A DNA stretch of 64,000 nucleotides, taken from JAJECS01 sp965219705. Its GTDB lineage: Bacteria; Chloroflexota; UBA11872. Below are positions 26,038 through 35,375 of the stretch, in pieces. The translations under genes and the position numbers were made by a program. The notes beneath the pieces were generated by a model. It searched no databases. It saw only the letters and a list, made by a program, of their open reading frames with translations, and had not been told where the DNA came from. The stretch is taken from NCBI GenBank assembly GCA_965219705.1, contig OZ244789.1, positions 1,674,001 to 1,738,000 on the forward strand. The letters are read 5' to 3'. How positions within the stretch are numbered: the first letter of the stretch is position 1; every line of letters starts with the position of its first letter.

Positions 26038-27216
26038 TCAGAGGCTGATGACCTGCTCGTAGAGCTCCACGATCTCGGCCTCCGAGGCGAGCGTGGGGTT
26101 GTTGCCCGGGCTGCCGCTGGCCAGCGCGTCCCGCGCCATCTTGGGAGCGGCGCGCCGAAACGCCTCGCGATCGATGCCCCATGCGGCGAGGGTCGGCACC
26201 TCGACCCGGGCGCACAAGTCTTCCACCATCCGCATCGCGCTCGCGGCGGCCGCCTCGTCGCCATCGCCCGCCCCGGCGGCGCCCATGGCCCGCCCGATGT
26301 CGGCATAGCGCGACACGGCTCCCGGCACGCTGAACGCCATCACCGCCGGAAGCAGCATGGCGTTCGACAGCCCGTGCGGGACGTGGAACAGGGCGCCAAT
26401 GGGGCGAGACATTCCGTGCACCAGCGCCACCGAGGAGTTGTGAAACGCCATGCCCGCGTGGAGCGAGCCCCGCGCCATCGCATCACGCGCGGCTAGGTCG
26501 TCCGGGGTTTCGTGGGCCCGCACCAGCGCGCCGGCGATGCGCCCGACGGCGTCGATCGCCAGCGCATCGGTGAGCGCGTAGCTTCGTCGCGACACGTACG
26601 CCTCGATGGCGTGGGTGAGCGCGTCGAGCCCCGTGGAGGCTGTCACCCCCGGGGGCATGCTCACGGTCGGGGCCGGGTCGACGATTGCGGCCGCGGGCAC
26701 GAGCCGCGCGCTCATGACCAGCATCTTGACGTCGCGGACGGGGTCGGCGACGGCGACGCCCCGCGTGACTTCCGCGCCGGTGCCCGCCGTTGTCGGAATG
26801 GCGATAACCGGAATGCCCGGGCGAGGAATTCGTTCGTAACCCTCGTAGTCGGGCAGCGTGCCCGGATTGCCTGCCAGGATGGCGGCCGACTTCGCGGTGT
26901 CGATGGCGCTGCCGCCGCCGAACGCGATGACCCCGTCCGCGTTGCTCGCGCGAATCTGCCCTAGGGCTCGGTCCACGTCGTCCGTCGTGGGCTCCGCCGT
27001 CAGCGCGTCATCGACCGTGAGCTCGACCTCCGCCTCGGTCGCATACGCGTGCAGCGTGGGCATCCACGGCCCACCGGCGAGCACGCGATCCGTCACCAGC
27101 ACCGCGCGCTGGATGCCAAGGTCCACCAGCGTCTCCGGCAGTCGCGTGAGGGCGCCTTCGCCGACGTGGATGACGGGCGGCACGCGAAAGTCTCGGCCCT
27201 GCGGCATATCGGCCAT
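26038..27216 (-). CDS. Iron-containing alcohol dehydrogenase
   Basis: A 392-residue member of the Fe-ADH family (PF00465 type). The N-terminal Rossmann-like domain has FGGGSAIDTAKSAAI for NAD(P) binding and IPTTAGTGAEVT. The C-terminal domain has AGMAFHNSSVALVHGMSRPIG and HVPHGLSNAMLLP, supplying the metal-binding His residues. Family members oxidise or reduce short alcohols, lactaldehyde, 1,3-propanediol or maleylacetate; the substrate is not clear here. Neighbouring genes are housekeeping, so context does not help. Confidence 0.88.
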   Translation of the reverse strand: MADMPQGRDFRVPPVIHVGEGALTRLPETLVDLGIQRAVLVTDRVLAGGPWMPTLHAYATEAEVELTVDDALTAEPTTDDVDRALGQIRASNADGVIAFGGGSAIDTAKSAAILAGNPGTLPDYEGYERIPRPGIPVIAIPTTAGTGAEVTRGVAVADPVRDVKMLVMSARLVPAAAIVDPAPTVSMPPGVTASTGLDALTHAIEAYVSRRSYALTDALAIDAVGRIAGALVRAHETPDDLAARDAMARGSLHAGMAFHNSSVALVHGMSRPIGALFHVPHGLSNAMLLPAVMAFSVPGAVSRYADIGRAMGAAGAGDGDEAAAASAMRMVEDLCARVEVPTLAAWGIDREAFRRAAPKMARDALASGSPGNNPTLASEAEIVELYEQVISL

Positions 27217-27236
27217 GACGGTCTCCTCTGGCGGCC

Positions 27237-28580
27237 CTAGAGTGACCGCTCGGCAGCTTCCTCGAATCGCCCATGCGAGCGCACGAATCGCAGGTCGAGT
27301 TCGCCGACCGGCCCGTTGCGTTGCTTGGCGATGGTCAGGCGGAGGTCCGCGGGCCGGCCGATCACCTCGTCCTCGCGATCGTGCTCGTGGAGGAAGATTA
27401 CGATGTCAGCGTCCTGCTCGATGGACCCGCTCTCGCGCAGGTCCGACAGCCGGGGCGTGGGATTCGGCCGCTGCTCGACGGCCCGCGAGAGCTGGGCGCA
27501 GGCCACGACCGGGATGTCGAGTTCCCGGGCGAGCGATTTGAGGGAGCGGGTGATCTCGGTGATCTCTTGCACCCGATTGTCGCGGTAGACCGCCGAGCTC
27601 ATCAGCTGCAAGTAGTCGATGATCAGCAGCCCGATCGCATGCTCCCGGTGCATTCGCCGCGCCTTGCCCCGCAGCTCCAGCACTGTCAGCGACGGCGAAT
27701 CGTCGATCAGAATCGAGTACTCGCCCAGCTTGGCCATCGCCGCGACGGTCTGTTGCAGCTGCTCGTCGTTCAGGTCGCCGTCCCGAATGCGCATGGAGTC
27801 GATCCGCGCGCAGTTGCTCACGATCCGCTGCGCCAGCTGATGCCCCGGCATCTCCAAGGAAAAGTAGCCGACCGGGATGTCGTTGTGCATGGCCGCGTGC
27901 AGCGCCATGTGCAGCGCGAACGACGTCTTTCCCATCCCCGGCCGCGCCGCCAGGATGACGAGGTCCGAGCGCTGCAAGCCCCCCGTCAACTGGTCCAGCC
28001 GCGGCATCCCCGTGGGCACCCCGCTGAGCACCCCCCGATGCCGCATGCGGAACATCAGCTGCTCGTTGAACACGTGCAGCACCTCACGCAGCGGCTCGAA
28101 GTCGCGGGTCCGCATCTCGTTGGCAATGCCGAAGATGAGACGTTCGGCGTCATCCAGCACGGCGTCCGGGTCGGCGCCGGCGCGATAGGCCTCGGCCACC
28201 ATTTGCCCGGCCGCCTGGATGATCCGACGCAGAATGCCGGTCCGCCGCACGATCTCCGCGTAGTGCTCGACGTGGAATGCCGTGGGCACCGCGTTGATCA
28301 ATTCCGCGATATACGCCGGACCGCCCGCCAACTCCAGCGACTCCGATCGCCGCAGTTCGTCCGACACCGTCACCGAGTCCGAGCGCTCGTTGCGCGTGTC
28401 GATACGGGCCACCGCGTCGAAGATGGCGCGGTGCTGTTCGCGGTAAAAGTCTTCCGACTGGATCTTGCCGCCGACGGCGCTCACGGCATCGGAGTCAATG
28501 AGGAGGCTGCCGAGCAACGAGCGCTCGGCGTCAAGATCCTGAGGCGGAAGCCGCTCGACTTCAGTCGTCACGGGAGACAC
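27237..28580 (-). CDS. dnaB: Replicative DNA helicase DnaB
   Basis: A 447-residue hexameric helicase. The N-terminal domain (about 10-115) starts LPPQDLDAERSLLGSLL. The RecA-like domain has LIILAARPGMGKTSFALH Walker A, GYFSLEMPGHQL, LLIIDYLQLM Walker B and QLSRAVEQR. No intein is present. It lies downstream of rplI, the usual bacterial order. A promoter candidate (TTGTCG, 16 bases, TATCAT) lies in the 324-base gap upstream. Confidence 0.95.
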   Translation of the reverse strand: MSPVTTEVERLPPQDLDAERSLLGSLLIDSDAVSAVGGKIQSEDFYREQHRAIFDAVARIDTRNERSDSVTVSDELRRSESLELAGGPAYIAELINAVPTAFHVEHYAEIVRRTGILRRIIQAAGQMVAEAYRAGADPDAVLDDAERLIFGIANEMRTRDFEPLREVLHVFNEQLMFRMRHRGVLSGVPTGMPRLDQLTGGLQRSDLVILAARPGMGKTSFALHMALHAAMHNDIPVGYFSLEMPGHQLAQRIVSNCARIDSMRIRDGDLNDEQLQQTVAAMAKLGEYSILIDDSPSLTVLELRGKARRMHREHAIGLLIIDYLQLMSSAVYRDNRVQEITEITRSLKSLARELDIPVVACAQLSRAVEQRPNPTPRLSDLRESGSIEQDADIVIFLHEHDREDEVIGRPADLRLTIAKQRNGPVGELDLRFVRSHGRFEEAAERSL

Positions 28581-28904
28581 ACCGCTAGATGGTGAATCGG
28601 CTACGGCGCGACATTACCTAGGCGCCAGGGCGCTCGCCACGGTGTGCTGTATCGCGCCGAGTGATCGAGGCGCATACGGGTTCCTATCCCCAAAGTTCAC
28701 AGCCACGCGCACGCTCGATCTGTTGAAGACAGCGCCCACGGGCCGATGATAGCGAACAAACGACGAACGACAAGAGTCACGCGCGGGGGGCGTCGACAGG
28801 GCGTCGGGTGCGCGAGCTGCCGGGGCGGCACGGATGTTCCGCTCTGCCCACAGTTACCGAAGGAACTATGTGCGTTTCGAGAGTAAGAAAGCCGACGGCC
28901 CGCG
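28581..28904. other. Gap between rplI and dnaB
   Basis: This 324-base spacer holds no credible gene. It contains a promoter candidate for dnaB at 28746-28773, implying a leader of about 160 bases. No strong hairpin was seen after rplI. Confidence 0.5.
28746..28773 (-). promoter_or_regulatory. Promoter candidate for dnaB
   Basis: The minus strand carries TTGTCG (28768-28773) and TATCAT (28746-28751) separated by 16 bases, close to sigma-70 consensus. The spacer is unusually AT-rich for the window. Confidence 0.5.
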
Positions 28905-29459
28905 TTAGCGCGAGAAGTCGAACTCGCCCACGCCCACGGCCTCGGCCGACTCGAGGTCGGGTGCCTCGGCTTCTTCCGCCTCTTCCGGCTCTTCCGCCGG
29001 TTCCTCGTACTCCGTCACCTCGAGGGTGATGGAAGCTTCGACGCCGGCCGCGACCCGAATGGGGAGCAGATAGCGGCCCAGCGAGCGGATGGGACTGTCG
29101 ATTTGGAGGCTATGGCGGTCGACGTCGACCCCGAGCTGTTCCCGAATCGCGCTGGCGACGTCTTGGTTCGTGATCTGGCCGTGCATGCGTCCTTGGCCGC
29201 CGACGACCACTGCAATGGTGATGGCCTGACCCTGGAGAGCGGCGGCGATGCCTTCCGCCTCGGCGCGTGCGGCCGCTTCGCGCCGGTCGACCAGCTCGCG
29301 CTGAAAGTGCGTGTCGCTCAGGCGCTTGGTGGTGGCCGTGACCGCCAGGCCGCGAGGCAGCAGGTAGTTCCGCGCGTAGCCGGCCGCCACGGCGGAGACG
29401 TCACCGATCTGGCCCAGACTGGGCACGTCTTTGATCAGCACGACTCTTACGTTTGGCAT
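28905..29459 (-). CDS. rplI: Ribosomal protein L9
   Basis: A 184-residue 50S subunit protein. It begins with the L9 signature (RVVLIKDVPSLGQIGDVSAVAAGYARNYLLPRG region), followed by the linker helix and the C-terminal RNA-binding domain. Usual L9 is about 150 residues. This one has an extra Glu-rich acidic tail of roughly 35 residues. It lies between rho and dnaB on the same strand. Confidence 0.93.
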   Translation of the reverse strand: MPNVRVVLIKDVPSLGQIGDVSAVAAGYARNYLLPRGLAVTATTKRLSDTHFQRELVDRREAAARAEAEGIAAALQGQAITIAVVVGGQGRMHGQITNQDVASAIREQLGVDVDRHSLQIDSPIRSLGRYLLPIRVAAGVEASITLEVTEYEEPAEEPEEAEEAEAPDLESAEAVGVGEFDFSR

Positions 29460-29514
29460 GTCAGGACCGATCGCAGCCTATGGAGTGCGGGGTGAGGTCG
29501 ATCATAAGCCGAAT

Positions 29515-30906
29515 CTACCCGCCCTGCTCACTGAGGGATCTAAAGAACGCGCTGTTGCTCTCGGTGCGGCGCATGCGGTCGAACATGAGCTCGGTGGAGT
29601 TGGAGGCGTCATGCGAGTCGAGCGCGTTGAGCATGCGGCGCAGCCGCCAGAAGTACTTCAGCTCGTCGTCGACAAGCATCAACTCGACGCGTCGGGTCCC
29701 CGACCGCAGAACGTCGACGGCTGGGAAGGTGCCGCGCTCGGCCAGGCGCCGATCGAGCATGAGCTCCCAATTCCCGGTGCCTTTGAATTCCTCGTAGATC
29801 ACCTCGTCCATGCGGCTGCCCGTCTCGATGAGACACGACGCGATGATGGTGAGGCTGCCGCCGTCGTCCACCTTGCGCGCGGCGCCGAAGAATCCCTTCG
29901 GGGGATAGAGGGCCTGCGGCTCGATGCCGCCCGAGAGCGTGCGCCCGCTTGATGGCTGCACCAGGTTGTAGGCCCGTGTGAGCCGGGTGATGCTGTCGAG
30001 CAGAATCATCACGTCCTCGCCGCTCTCCACCTGACGCTTGGCGCGCGCCGACGTCATCTCGGCGACGCGCGTATGACTCTGCGGCTCCTCGTCGAACGTC
30101 GAGCTGATGACCTCGGCGCCCTCGACCGTGCGCTCCCAGTCGGTAACCTCCTCAGGGCGTTCGCCGATGAGCGCCACGATGACTCGCACGTCGCTGTAGT
30201 TGTGCAGCACCGAGCGGGCAATGCGCTTCATGAGTTCTGTCTTGCCGGCCTTGGGCGGTGAAAGGACTAGGCCGCGCTGGCCGCGCCCGATGGGAGACAC
30301 GATGTCGATGACGCGGGAGGTCAGCTCGGCTTTGTCAAACTCAAGTCGGAGTTGCTCATTGGGGAAGACGGCCACGAGCTTCTCGAAGAGCGGCCGGTTG
30401 CGTACGCGCTCGGGGTCGAGGCCATTGACGGCCACGACGCGAACCAGACCGTGATATCGGTCGCTCGGGCGAGCCGGCCGGACCTGGCCGCTGACGAGAT
30501 CGCCGGTGCGCAGGCTAAAGCGGCGAATTTGCGACTGAGAGACATAGACGTCTTCGGCACTGGCCATCCAGTGCGCGTCGCGCCGGAGAAAGCCATAGCC
30601 CTCGTCGACGATCTCCAGCACACCCTCGAGGAACAGGGACCCCTCGCGCTCGTTGCGCGCCTGGACGATGAGATTGATGAGCAGCTCTTTGGTCGTGTCG
30701 ACCTCGCCGTTGGGCTGGATGCCAAGTTCCGCGGCCATGGCTTGGAGTTCGTCCATCGTCCGAGCCTCAAGTTCGGCCCACTCGATGCCGGGATCCTCCT
30801 GCAACTCATAGCTCCGCGACCGGCCTTGTCCGCCACCGCGGCGGCCGCGTGCGGGGCGGCGGGACCTCCGATTGGACCCGCCGCGACCGCCACCGGAGTC
30901 CATCAT
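29515..30906 (-). CDS. rho: Transcription termination factor Rho
   Basis: A 463-residue hexameric RNA helicase that ends transcription. A Gly/Arg-rich basic N-terminus precedes the Rho N-domain (ARTMDELQAMAAELG) and a cold-shock-like RNA-binding domain (EGYGFLRRDAHW, EDVYVSQSQIRRF). Walker A is PPKAGKTELM, and Walker B lies in VMILLDSITRLTRAYN. I chose the ATG at 30906 because GGGAGGAG lies 7-8 bases upstream; the open frame extends to 30966. Rho in the window fits the scarcity of U-run terminators. Confidence 0.95.
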   Translation of the reverse strand: MMDSGGGRGGSNRRSRRPARGRRGGGQGRSRSYELQEDPGIEWAELEARTMDELQAMAAELGIQPNGEVDTTKELLINLIVQARNEREGSLFLEGVLEIVDEGYGFLRRDAHWMASAEDVYVSQSQIRRFSLRTGDLVSGQVRPARPSDRYHGLVRVVAVNGLDPERVRNRPLFEKLVAVFPNEQLRLEFDKAELTSRVIDIVSPIGRGQRGLVLSPPKAGKTELMKRIARSVLHNYSDVRVIVALIGERPEEVTDWERTVEGAEVISSTFDEEPQSHTRVAEMTSARAKRQVESGEDVMILLDSITRLTRAYNLVQPSSGRTLSGGIEPQALYPPKGFFGAARKVDDGGSLTIIASCLIETGSRMDEVIYEEFKGTGNWELMLDRRLAERGTFPAVDVLRSGTRRVELMLVDDELKYFWRLRRMLNALDSHDASNSTELMFDRMRRTESNSAFFRSLSEQGG

Positions 30907-30966
30907 CACCAGCTCCTCCCCAACGACGCCCGACGAGCCGCGCTCCCGCGTATGCAGGGCGCACAA

Positions 30967-31430
30967 GATTCCTGGATTGGTGGCAAAGGCCGGTGATATG
31001 GCTCGCGCATGGGGTACCTACGAGGTCCAAGGCGCACAACGAAGCTAGGCAAACGCGGTGAAATCGCGGGCCCGGTCCGTTGCCGGGTCGCCCACAGTCA
31101 AATTGTGCGAGCGAGCTTCGGTCACGCTAGCACCGCGCGAAATTCGATGTCAAGAACTCGATCAGCCTCTCAAAATCCGCAACCGCGTGGGAGGGTGGCG
31201 CCGCAGAAGGCCGGTTACCGCAAGCGGACTGCGAGGGGCATGACCGTGGCAACCGCGAACGAGAACCTGGCGGCGGTGCGCCGGCGCCGGCGCACGGCGG
31301 ATCCGCCCACGGCACTCACGGTTGCAGGTGAGAGCCCGAACCGAATAGCCGTCGCCCTCATGGTAATCTGGCGCGTCCGCCAGCTATTTCACCTAACGCA
31401 CATCTGCCATTGGACGAACCGGTGCGCCTC
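30967..31430. other. Divergent spacer between rho and ctaC
   Basis: About 460 bases without a convincing gene; the short open frames show no family motifs. A TTGACA hexamer on the minus strand (31148-31153) may belong to the rho promoter, giving a long rho leader as is common for autoregulated rho. No clear promoter for ctaC was found. Confidence 0.45.
31124..31153 (-). promoter_or_regulatory. Possible rho promoter
   Basis: A perfect -35 TTGACA (31148-31153, minus strand) is followed after 17-18 bases by a poor -10 (CTAGCG / TAGCGT). Only the -35 box is convincing. Confidence 0.28.
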
Positions 31431-32492
31431 ATGCGCGCCCCGATGCGCGGCATGCACCTGAGGCGCAGCGCCAACGGGGCGGCGCAGCGGGCCATGCAGA
31501 GGGCCAGCCTTGCCGCAGCCCTCGTACTCGCCGCCCTCGCTGTGGCGGCGTGCGGTGTAACGCCGCAGACCACCCTCGAGCCCACCACCGAGGCCGCCCG
31601 CGCCTCGCACTGGCTCTTCCTGGTGGTGTTTTGGGCGGGTCTGGCCGTCTTCATCGTTGTCGAGGGCGCGCTGCTCTACACGATCGTGCGCTATCGCCGC
31701 CGGCGCGGCGACACCCTGCCGGCGCAGACGCACGGCAACCTCAAGCTCGAGATCGGCTGGACCATCGCGCCCACCGTCTTGGTCGTCCTCCTGGCGGCGC
31801 TGACGGTGCCGGTGATCTTTGCCAATGCCCAGCAGCCCGAGGACGACGCCCTGCGAGTGGAGGCGATCGGACACCAATGGTGGTTCGAGTTCTACTACCC
31901 GGATCTAGGCGTCGTGACGGCGAACGAGCTGCACCTGCCGGTCGGCAAGCCCGCCGCGATCATCGTCAAGAGCGAGGACGTGCTGCACAGCTTCTGGGTG
32001 CCGGCCTTGCGCGGCAAAATCGACATGGTCCCCGGTCGCACGAGCGTGTTCCGGATCCTGCCGGAACAGACCGGCACCTTCCCGGGCCAGTGCGCCGAAT
32101 TCTGCGGCACGGCCCACGCGCTGATGCGCTTCACGGCGGTGGTGGAAGAGCCCGAGGCGTTCGATGCCTGGGTCGCCCACCAGCTCACCGATCGGGTCCC
32201 GCCGACCACCGAGCTTGCCCAGGCCGGCGAGGCCTTATTGACGCCGGCCGGCTGCGTGCTGTGCCACACGATCCGTGGCGTCAGCGAGATCGGCACGATC
32301 GGGCCCGACCTCACGCACGTCGGAAGCCGTGGGCACATTGCGGCCAACATGATGGGCATGTCGCGCGCGAATTTGGAGCACTGGCTCCGTGATCCGAAGG
32401 GCATGAAGCCCGGCAATCTGATGGTGCTGCCGCGTCCGCTGACCGAGGACGAGATCGACGCGCTCACCGAATATCTGATGGACCTCAAGTGA
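31431..32492 (+). CDS. ctaC: Cytochrome c oxidase subunit II with C-terminal cytochrome c domain
   Basis: About 353 residues. The N-terminal signal ends in a lipobox-like AVAAC, suggesting a lipoprotein. Two membrane helices follow, then the cupredoxin CuA domain, with HSFWVPALRGK and the ligand motif GQCAEFCGTAHALM. A fused class I cytochrome c domain follows, with CVLCH as the haem site and a distal Met in the KPGNLMVLP region, as in caa3 oxidases. It accepts electrons for the CtaD haem-copper centre. The start is uncertain: a TTG at 31410 and a later ATG at 31488 are in frame. The ctaD gene follows after 46 bases. Confidence 0.92.
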   Translation: MRAPMRGMHLRRSANGAAQRAMQRASLAAALVLAALAVAACGVTPQTTLEPTTEAARASHWLFLVVFWAGLAVFIVVEGALLYTIVRYRRRRGDTLPAQTHGNLKLEIGWTIAPTVLVVLLAALTVPVIFANAQQPEDDALRVEAIGHQWWFEFYYPDLGVVTANELHLPVGKPAAIIVKSEDVLHSFWVPALRGKIDMVPGRTSVFRILPEQTGTFPGQCAEFCGTAHALMRFTAVVEEPEAFDAWVAHQLTDRVPPTTELAQAGEALLTPAGCVLCHTIRGVSEIGTIGPDLTHVGSRGHIAANMMGMSRANLEHWLRDPKGMKPGNLMVLPRPLTEDEIDALTEYLMDLK

Positions 32493-32538
32493 TACGGTGC
32501 AACCGAGTCGCGACCGCGACCTCGCGGAGCATTGCCTG

Positions 32539-34377
32539 ATGGCCACGACCACGATCAGCGTTCGGCCAAATACCTTCGCCGGCACGGCCTGGAGCTGGAT
32601 CACCACGGTCGATCACAAGCGCATCGCGGTGCTCTATTTCGTGACCTCCTTGGCGTTCCTGGGGCTGGGCGGCGCCGAGGCGCTGCTCATTCGATTGCAG
32701 CTCTCGCGTCCGGATGCCGGACTCGTCGATCCCGATCGGTTTGCCGAGCTCTTCACCATGCACGGCACGACGATGGTCTTCCTGGCGTTGATGCCCCTCT
32801 CGGCGGCCTTCTTCAACCTCCTGGTGCCGCTCATGATCGGCGCGCGCGACGTGGCCTTCCCACGCTTGAACGCGCTCAGCTACTGGGTCTACCTGTTCGG
32901 CGGCGTCTTCTTGAATATCAGCTTCATCGCCGGCGGCGCCCCGGCGGCGGGCTGGTTTGGGTACGCGCCGCTGACCGCCCTTGAGTTTGCCGACACGCAC
33001 GCGATCGACTTTTGGGCGCTCGGGCTGCAGATCCTCGGCGTCTCGTCAATATTGGCCTCCATCAACTTCATCATCACGATCATCAACCTGCGGGCGCCCG
33101 GCATGACCTTCAACCGCATGCCCATGTTCGTCTGGATGACCCTGATCACCGGGTTCCTGATCATCTTTGCCTTTCCCGTCATCACCATCGGCTTGGTGCT
33201 GGTGCTCTTCGACCGCTATCTCGGCACCAGCTTTTTCCTCTACCAAGGCGGCGGCGATCCGGTGCTGTGGCAGCACCTGTTCTGGGTGTTTGGCCATCCC
33301 GAGGTCTACATCCTGATCCTTCCGGCCATGGGAATCGTGTCCGACGTGTTGCCCACGTTCTCGCGTAAGCCGCTGTTCGGCTACGCGGTGGTGGCCTACT
33401 CGGGGGCGGCGATTGCGCTGGTGGGGTTTGGCGTGTGGACGCACCACATGTTCACCGTCGGCCTGGGTCCCGTGGCCGATACCGCGTTTGCCATCTCCAC
33501 GATGGCCGTGGCCGTCCCGACGGGCGTCAAGATCTTCAACTGGATTGCCACGCTCTGGGGCGGCTCGATCAGCTTGCGGTCGCCGATGCTGTTCGCCATT
33601 GGCTTCATCGCCATGTTCATCGTCGGCGGCCTCACCGGCGTCAGTCTCGGCTCGCCGCCGGTGGACACCCAGGTTCAGGACACCTACTACGTCGTGGCCC
33701 ACCTGCACTACGTGCTGTTCGGCGGCACGGTGTTCGGGCTATTCGCCGGCATCTACTACTGGTTCCCCAAGCTGACCGGGCGCATGCTGAGCGACGGCTG
33801 GGGCAAGGTCCACTTCTGGCTGATGATGATCGGATTCAACCTGGCGTTCGGGCCTCAGCACCAGCTGGGCATCGACGGCATGCCCCGACGGATTCACACC
33901 TACGGCGCCGACATGGGCTGGGACGCGTGGAACATGATGTCGACCGTGGGCGCGTGGTTGATCGGGCTATCGATGCTCATCTTCGCGGTGAACGCCATTC
34001 GCTCGTTGCGCAGCGGCCGTGACGCCGGGGCGGATCCATGGGACGGCGGCACGCTCGAATGGTCGACGCCGTCGCCGCCGCCGGTCTACAACTTCGCGGA
34101 GGTGCCCGTGGTGAGCAACCGCTACCCCGTCTGGCAAGCCAAGCACGGTGGCGGTCACACCGGCGCCGTTGTGGCCGAGCCGCCCCCGACCGAGACGGCG
34201 CATGAGGATGAGGAACCGCACATCCACATGCCCAACCCGTCGTACTGGCCCATCTTGGTGGCCGCCGGCATGGTGCTCACGGCCTGCGGGCTGATCTTCC
34301 ACCAGGTATTCCTGCTGCTCGGCGCGTTGATCTTTGGCATCTCGCTCATCGGCTGGATCGAGGAGCCGCCCGGATGA
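32539..34377 (+). CDS. ctaD: Cytochrome c oxidase subunit I
   Basis: A 612-residue haem-copper oxidase core with twelve or more helices. It starts WSWITTVDHKRIAVLY. HGTTMVF bears a low-spin haem ligand. WVFGHPEVYILILPAMG holds the Cu-B His with the Tyr crosslink and K-channel region. THHMFTVGL holds further Cu-B His ligands, and VVAHLHYVLFGG the high-spin haem ligands. After the standard core, a His/Glu-rich loop leads to two more hydrophobic segments ending in WIEEPPG. I chose the ATG at 32539 (GGAG upstream) over a GTG at 32497. Its TGA overlaps the ctaE ATG. Confidence 0.95.
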   Translation: MATTTISVRPNTFAGTAWSWITTVDHKRIAVLYFVTSLAFLGLGGAEALLIRLQLSRPDAGLVDPDRFAELFTMHGTTMVFLALMPLSAAFFNLLVPLMIGARDVAFPRLNALSYWVYLFGGVFLNISFIAGGAPAAGWFGYAPLTALEFADTHAIDFWALGLQILGVSSILASINFIITIINLRAPGMTFNRMPMFVWMTLITGFLIIFAFPVITIGLVLVLFDRYLGTSFFLYQGGGDPVLWQHLFWVFGHPEVYILILPAMGIVSDVLPTFSRKPLFGYAVVAYSGAAIALVGFGVWTHHMFTVGLGPVADTAFAISTMAVAVPTGVKIFNWIATLWGGSISLRSPMLFAIGFIAMFIVGGLTGVSLGSPPVDTQVQDTYYVVAHLHYVLFGGTVFGLFAGIYYWFPKLTGRMLSDGWGKVHFWLMMIGFNLAFGPQHQLGIDGMPRRIHTYGADMGWDAWNMMSTVGAWLIGLSMLIFAVNAIRSLRSGRDAGADPWDGGTLEWSTPSPPPVYNFAEVPVVSNRYPVWQAKHGGGHTGAVVAEPPPTETAHEDEEPHIHMPNPSYWPILVAAGMVLTACGLIFHQVFLLLGALIFGISLIGWIEEPPG

Positions 34378-34991
34378 GCGCCGACGCCCACGCCCACGAG
34401 GAACACCCCACCTCAACCGGGCTCGACAGCCGGAAGGTCGCCATGTGGGCCTTCCTGGGCTCCGAGACGATGTTCTTCGGCAGCCTGATCCTGGTCATGC
34501 TGATCAACAAGCACAACACCTTGGGGGTCATGCTTGGTCACGGCGATCACCAATTCGAGGCCGGTCAGGGAATGCTGGACCTCGTGCTCACGTCCTTCAC
34601 CACGTTCGTGCTGCTCACGAGCAGCCTGGCGATGGTGCTGGCGCTGGCCGCGTTTAGGAATCGCAGTCTGAACTGGGGGCGCTTTTGGCTCCTGGTGGTG
34701 GTTGCGTTCGGCGCCATCTTTCTCGGCGGCCAGGTGTACGAGTTCACCACGTTCGTGCGCGAGGGTCTGACGCCATCCACCAATCTTTTCGCGGCGTCCT
34801 TCTACATGCTGGTGGGCTTCCACGGGTCGCACGTGGCGATTGGCCTGCTGTGGCTGCTGGCCGTCGTCTACTACTCCTATCGCGGCCGATACCAGTCCAG
34901 CGACACCTGGGGCGTCGAGATGGTCGGCCTGTACTGGCACTTCGTGGACCTGGTGTGGGTGGCGATCTTCACCTTGATCTACTTGATCTAA
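34374..34991 (+). CDS. ctaE: Cytochrome c oxidase subunit III
   Basis: A 205-residue membrane protein with five predicted helices. It has SRKVAMWAFLGSETMFFGSLI at the start, GFHGSHVAIGLLWLL in the middle and GLYWHFVDLVWVAIFTLIYL at the end, all standard for subunit III. It stabilises subunit I and may guide oxygen or protons. It overlaps ctaD by ATGA. Confidence 0.94.
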   Translation: MSADAHAHEEHPTSTGLDSRKVAMWAFLGSETMFFGSLILVMLINKHNTLGVMLGHGDHQFEAGQGMLDLVLTSFTTFVLLTSSLAMVLALAAFRNRSLNWGRFWLLVVVAFGAIFLGGQVYEFTTFVREGLTPSTNLFAASFYMLVGFHGSHVAIGLLWLLAVVYYSYRGRYQSSDTWGVEMVGLYWHFVDLVWVAIFTLIYLI

Positions 34992-35007
34992 GCCGGGTGC
35001 TGAAGCG

Positions 35008-35352
35008 ATGACAGCCGAGCATTCCAGCGACGCCCACCCCACCGCGGAGCACGACGAGCACCACGGCTACATCCACTACGTGGTCGTCGGGGTCATACTC
35101 ACGGCGATCACCGTGGTCGAGATCATGATTCCCAGCGTGGAGGCCATCCGCAACGCCCTTGGCACGGTGTGGACGACGACGACACTCCTCATCCTGTCGT
35201 TCGCCAAGGGCGCCGGCGTGGTCATGTACTACATGCACCTGCGCCAGGACGACCGGCTCTTTACCGCGCTTTTCATGTTCCCGTTCGTGATCGCGAGCAC
35301 GATTGTCGTCATTCTGTTCCTGTTCTGGACGCTAACCGGCTTGATCGCCTAG
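35008..35352 (+). CDS. ctaF: Cytochrome c oxidase subunit IV-type small membrane protein
   Basis: A 114-residue protein with a His/Glu-rich N-terminus and three hydrophobic helices. LSFAKGAGVVMYYMHLRQDDRLF matches the prokaryotic COX4 family (caa3 subunit IV). It is the last gene of the ctaC-D-E-F run, 16 bases after ctaE. Confidence 0.85.
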   Translation: MTAEHSSDAHPTAEHDEHHGYIHYVVVGVILTAITVVEIMIPSVEAIRNALGTVWTTTTLLILSFAKGAGVVMYYMHLRQDDRLFTALFMFPFVIASTIVVILFLFWTLTGLIA

Positions 35353-35375
35353 GGGGACCTTTGCGTACCCCCGTG

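Noticed and set aside
24314..26062. 582-codon frame antisense to secA
   Set aside because: No recognisable domain; secA is certain.
28581..28904. Replication origin near dnaB
   Set aside because: No cluster of DnaA boxes (TTATCCACA-like) and no dnaA or dnaN nearby.
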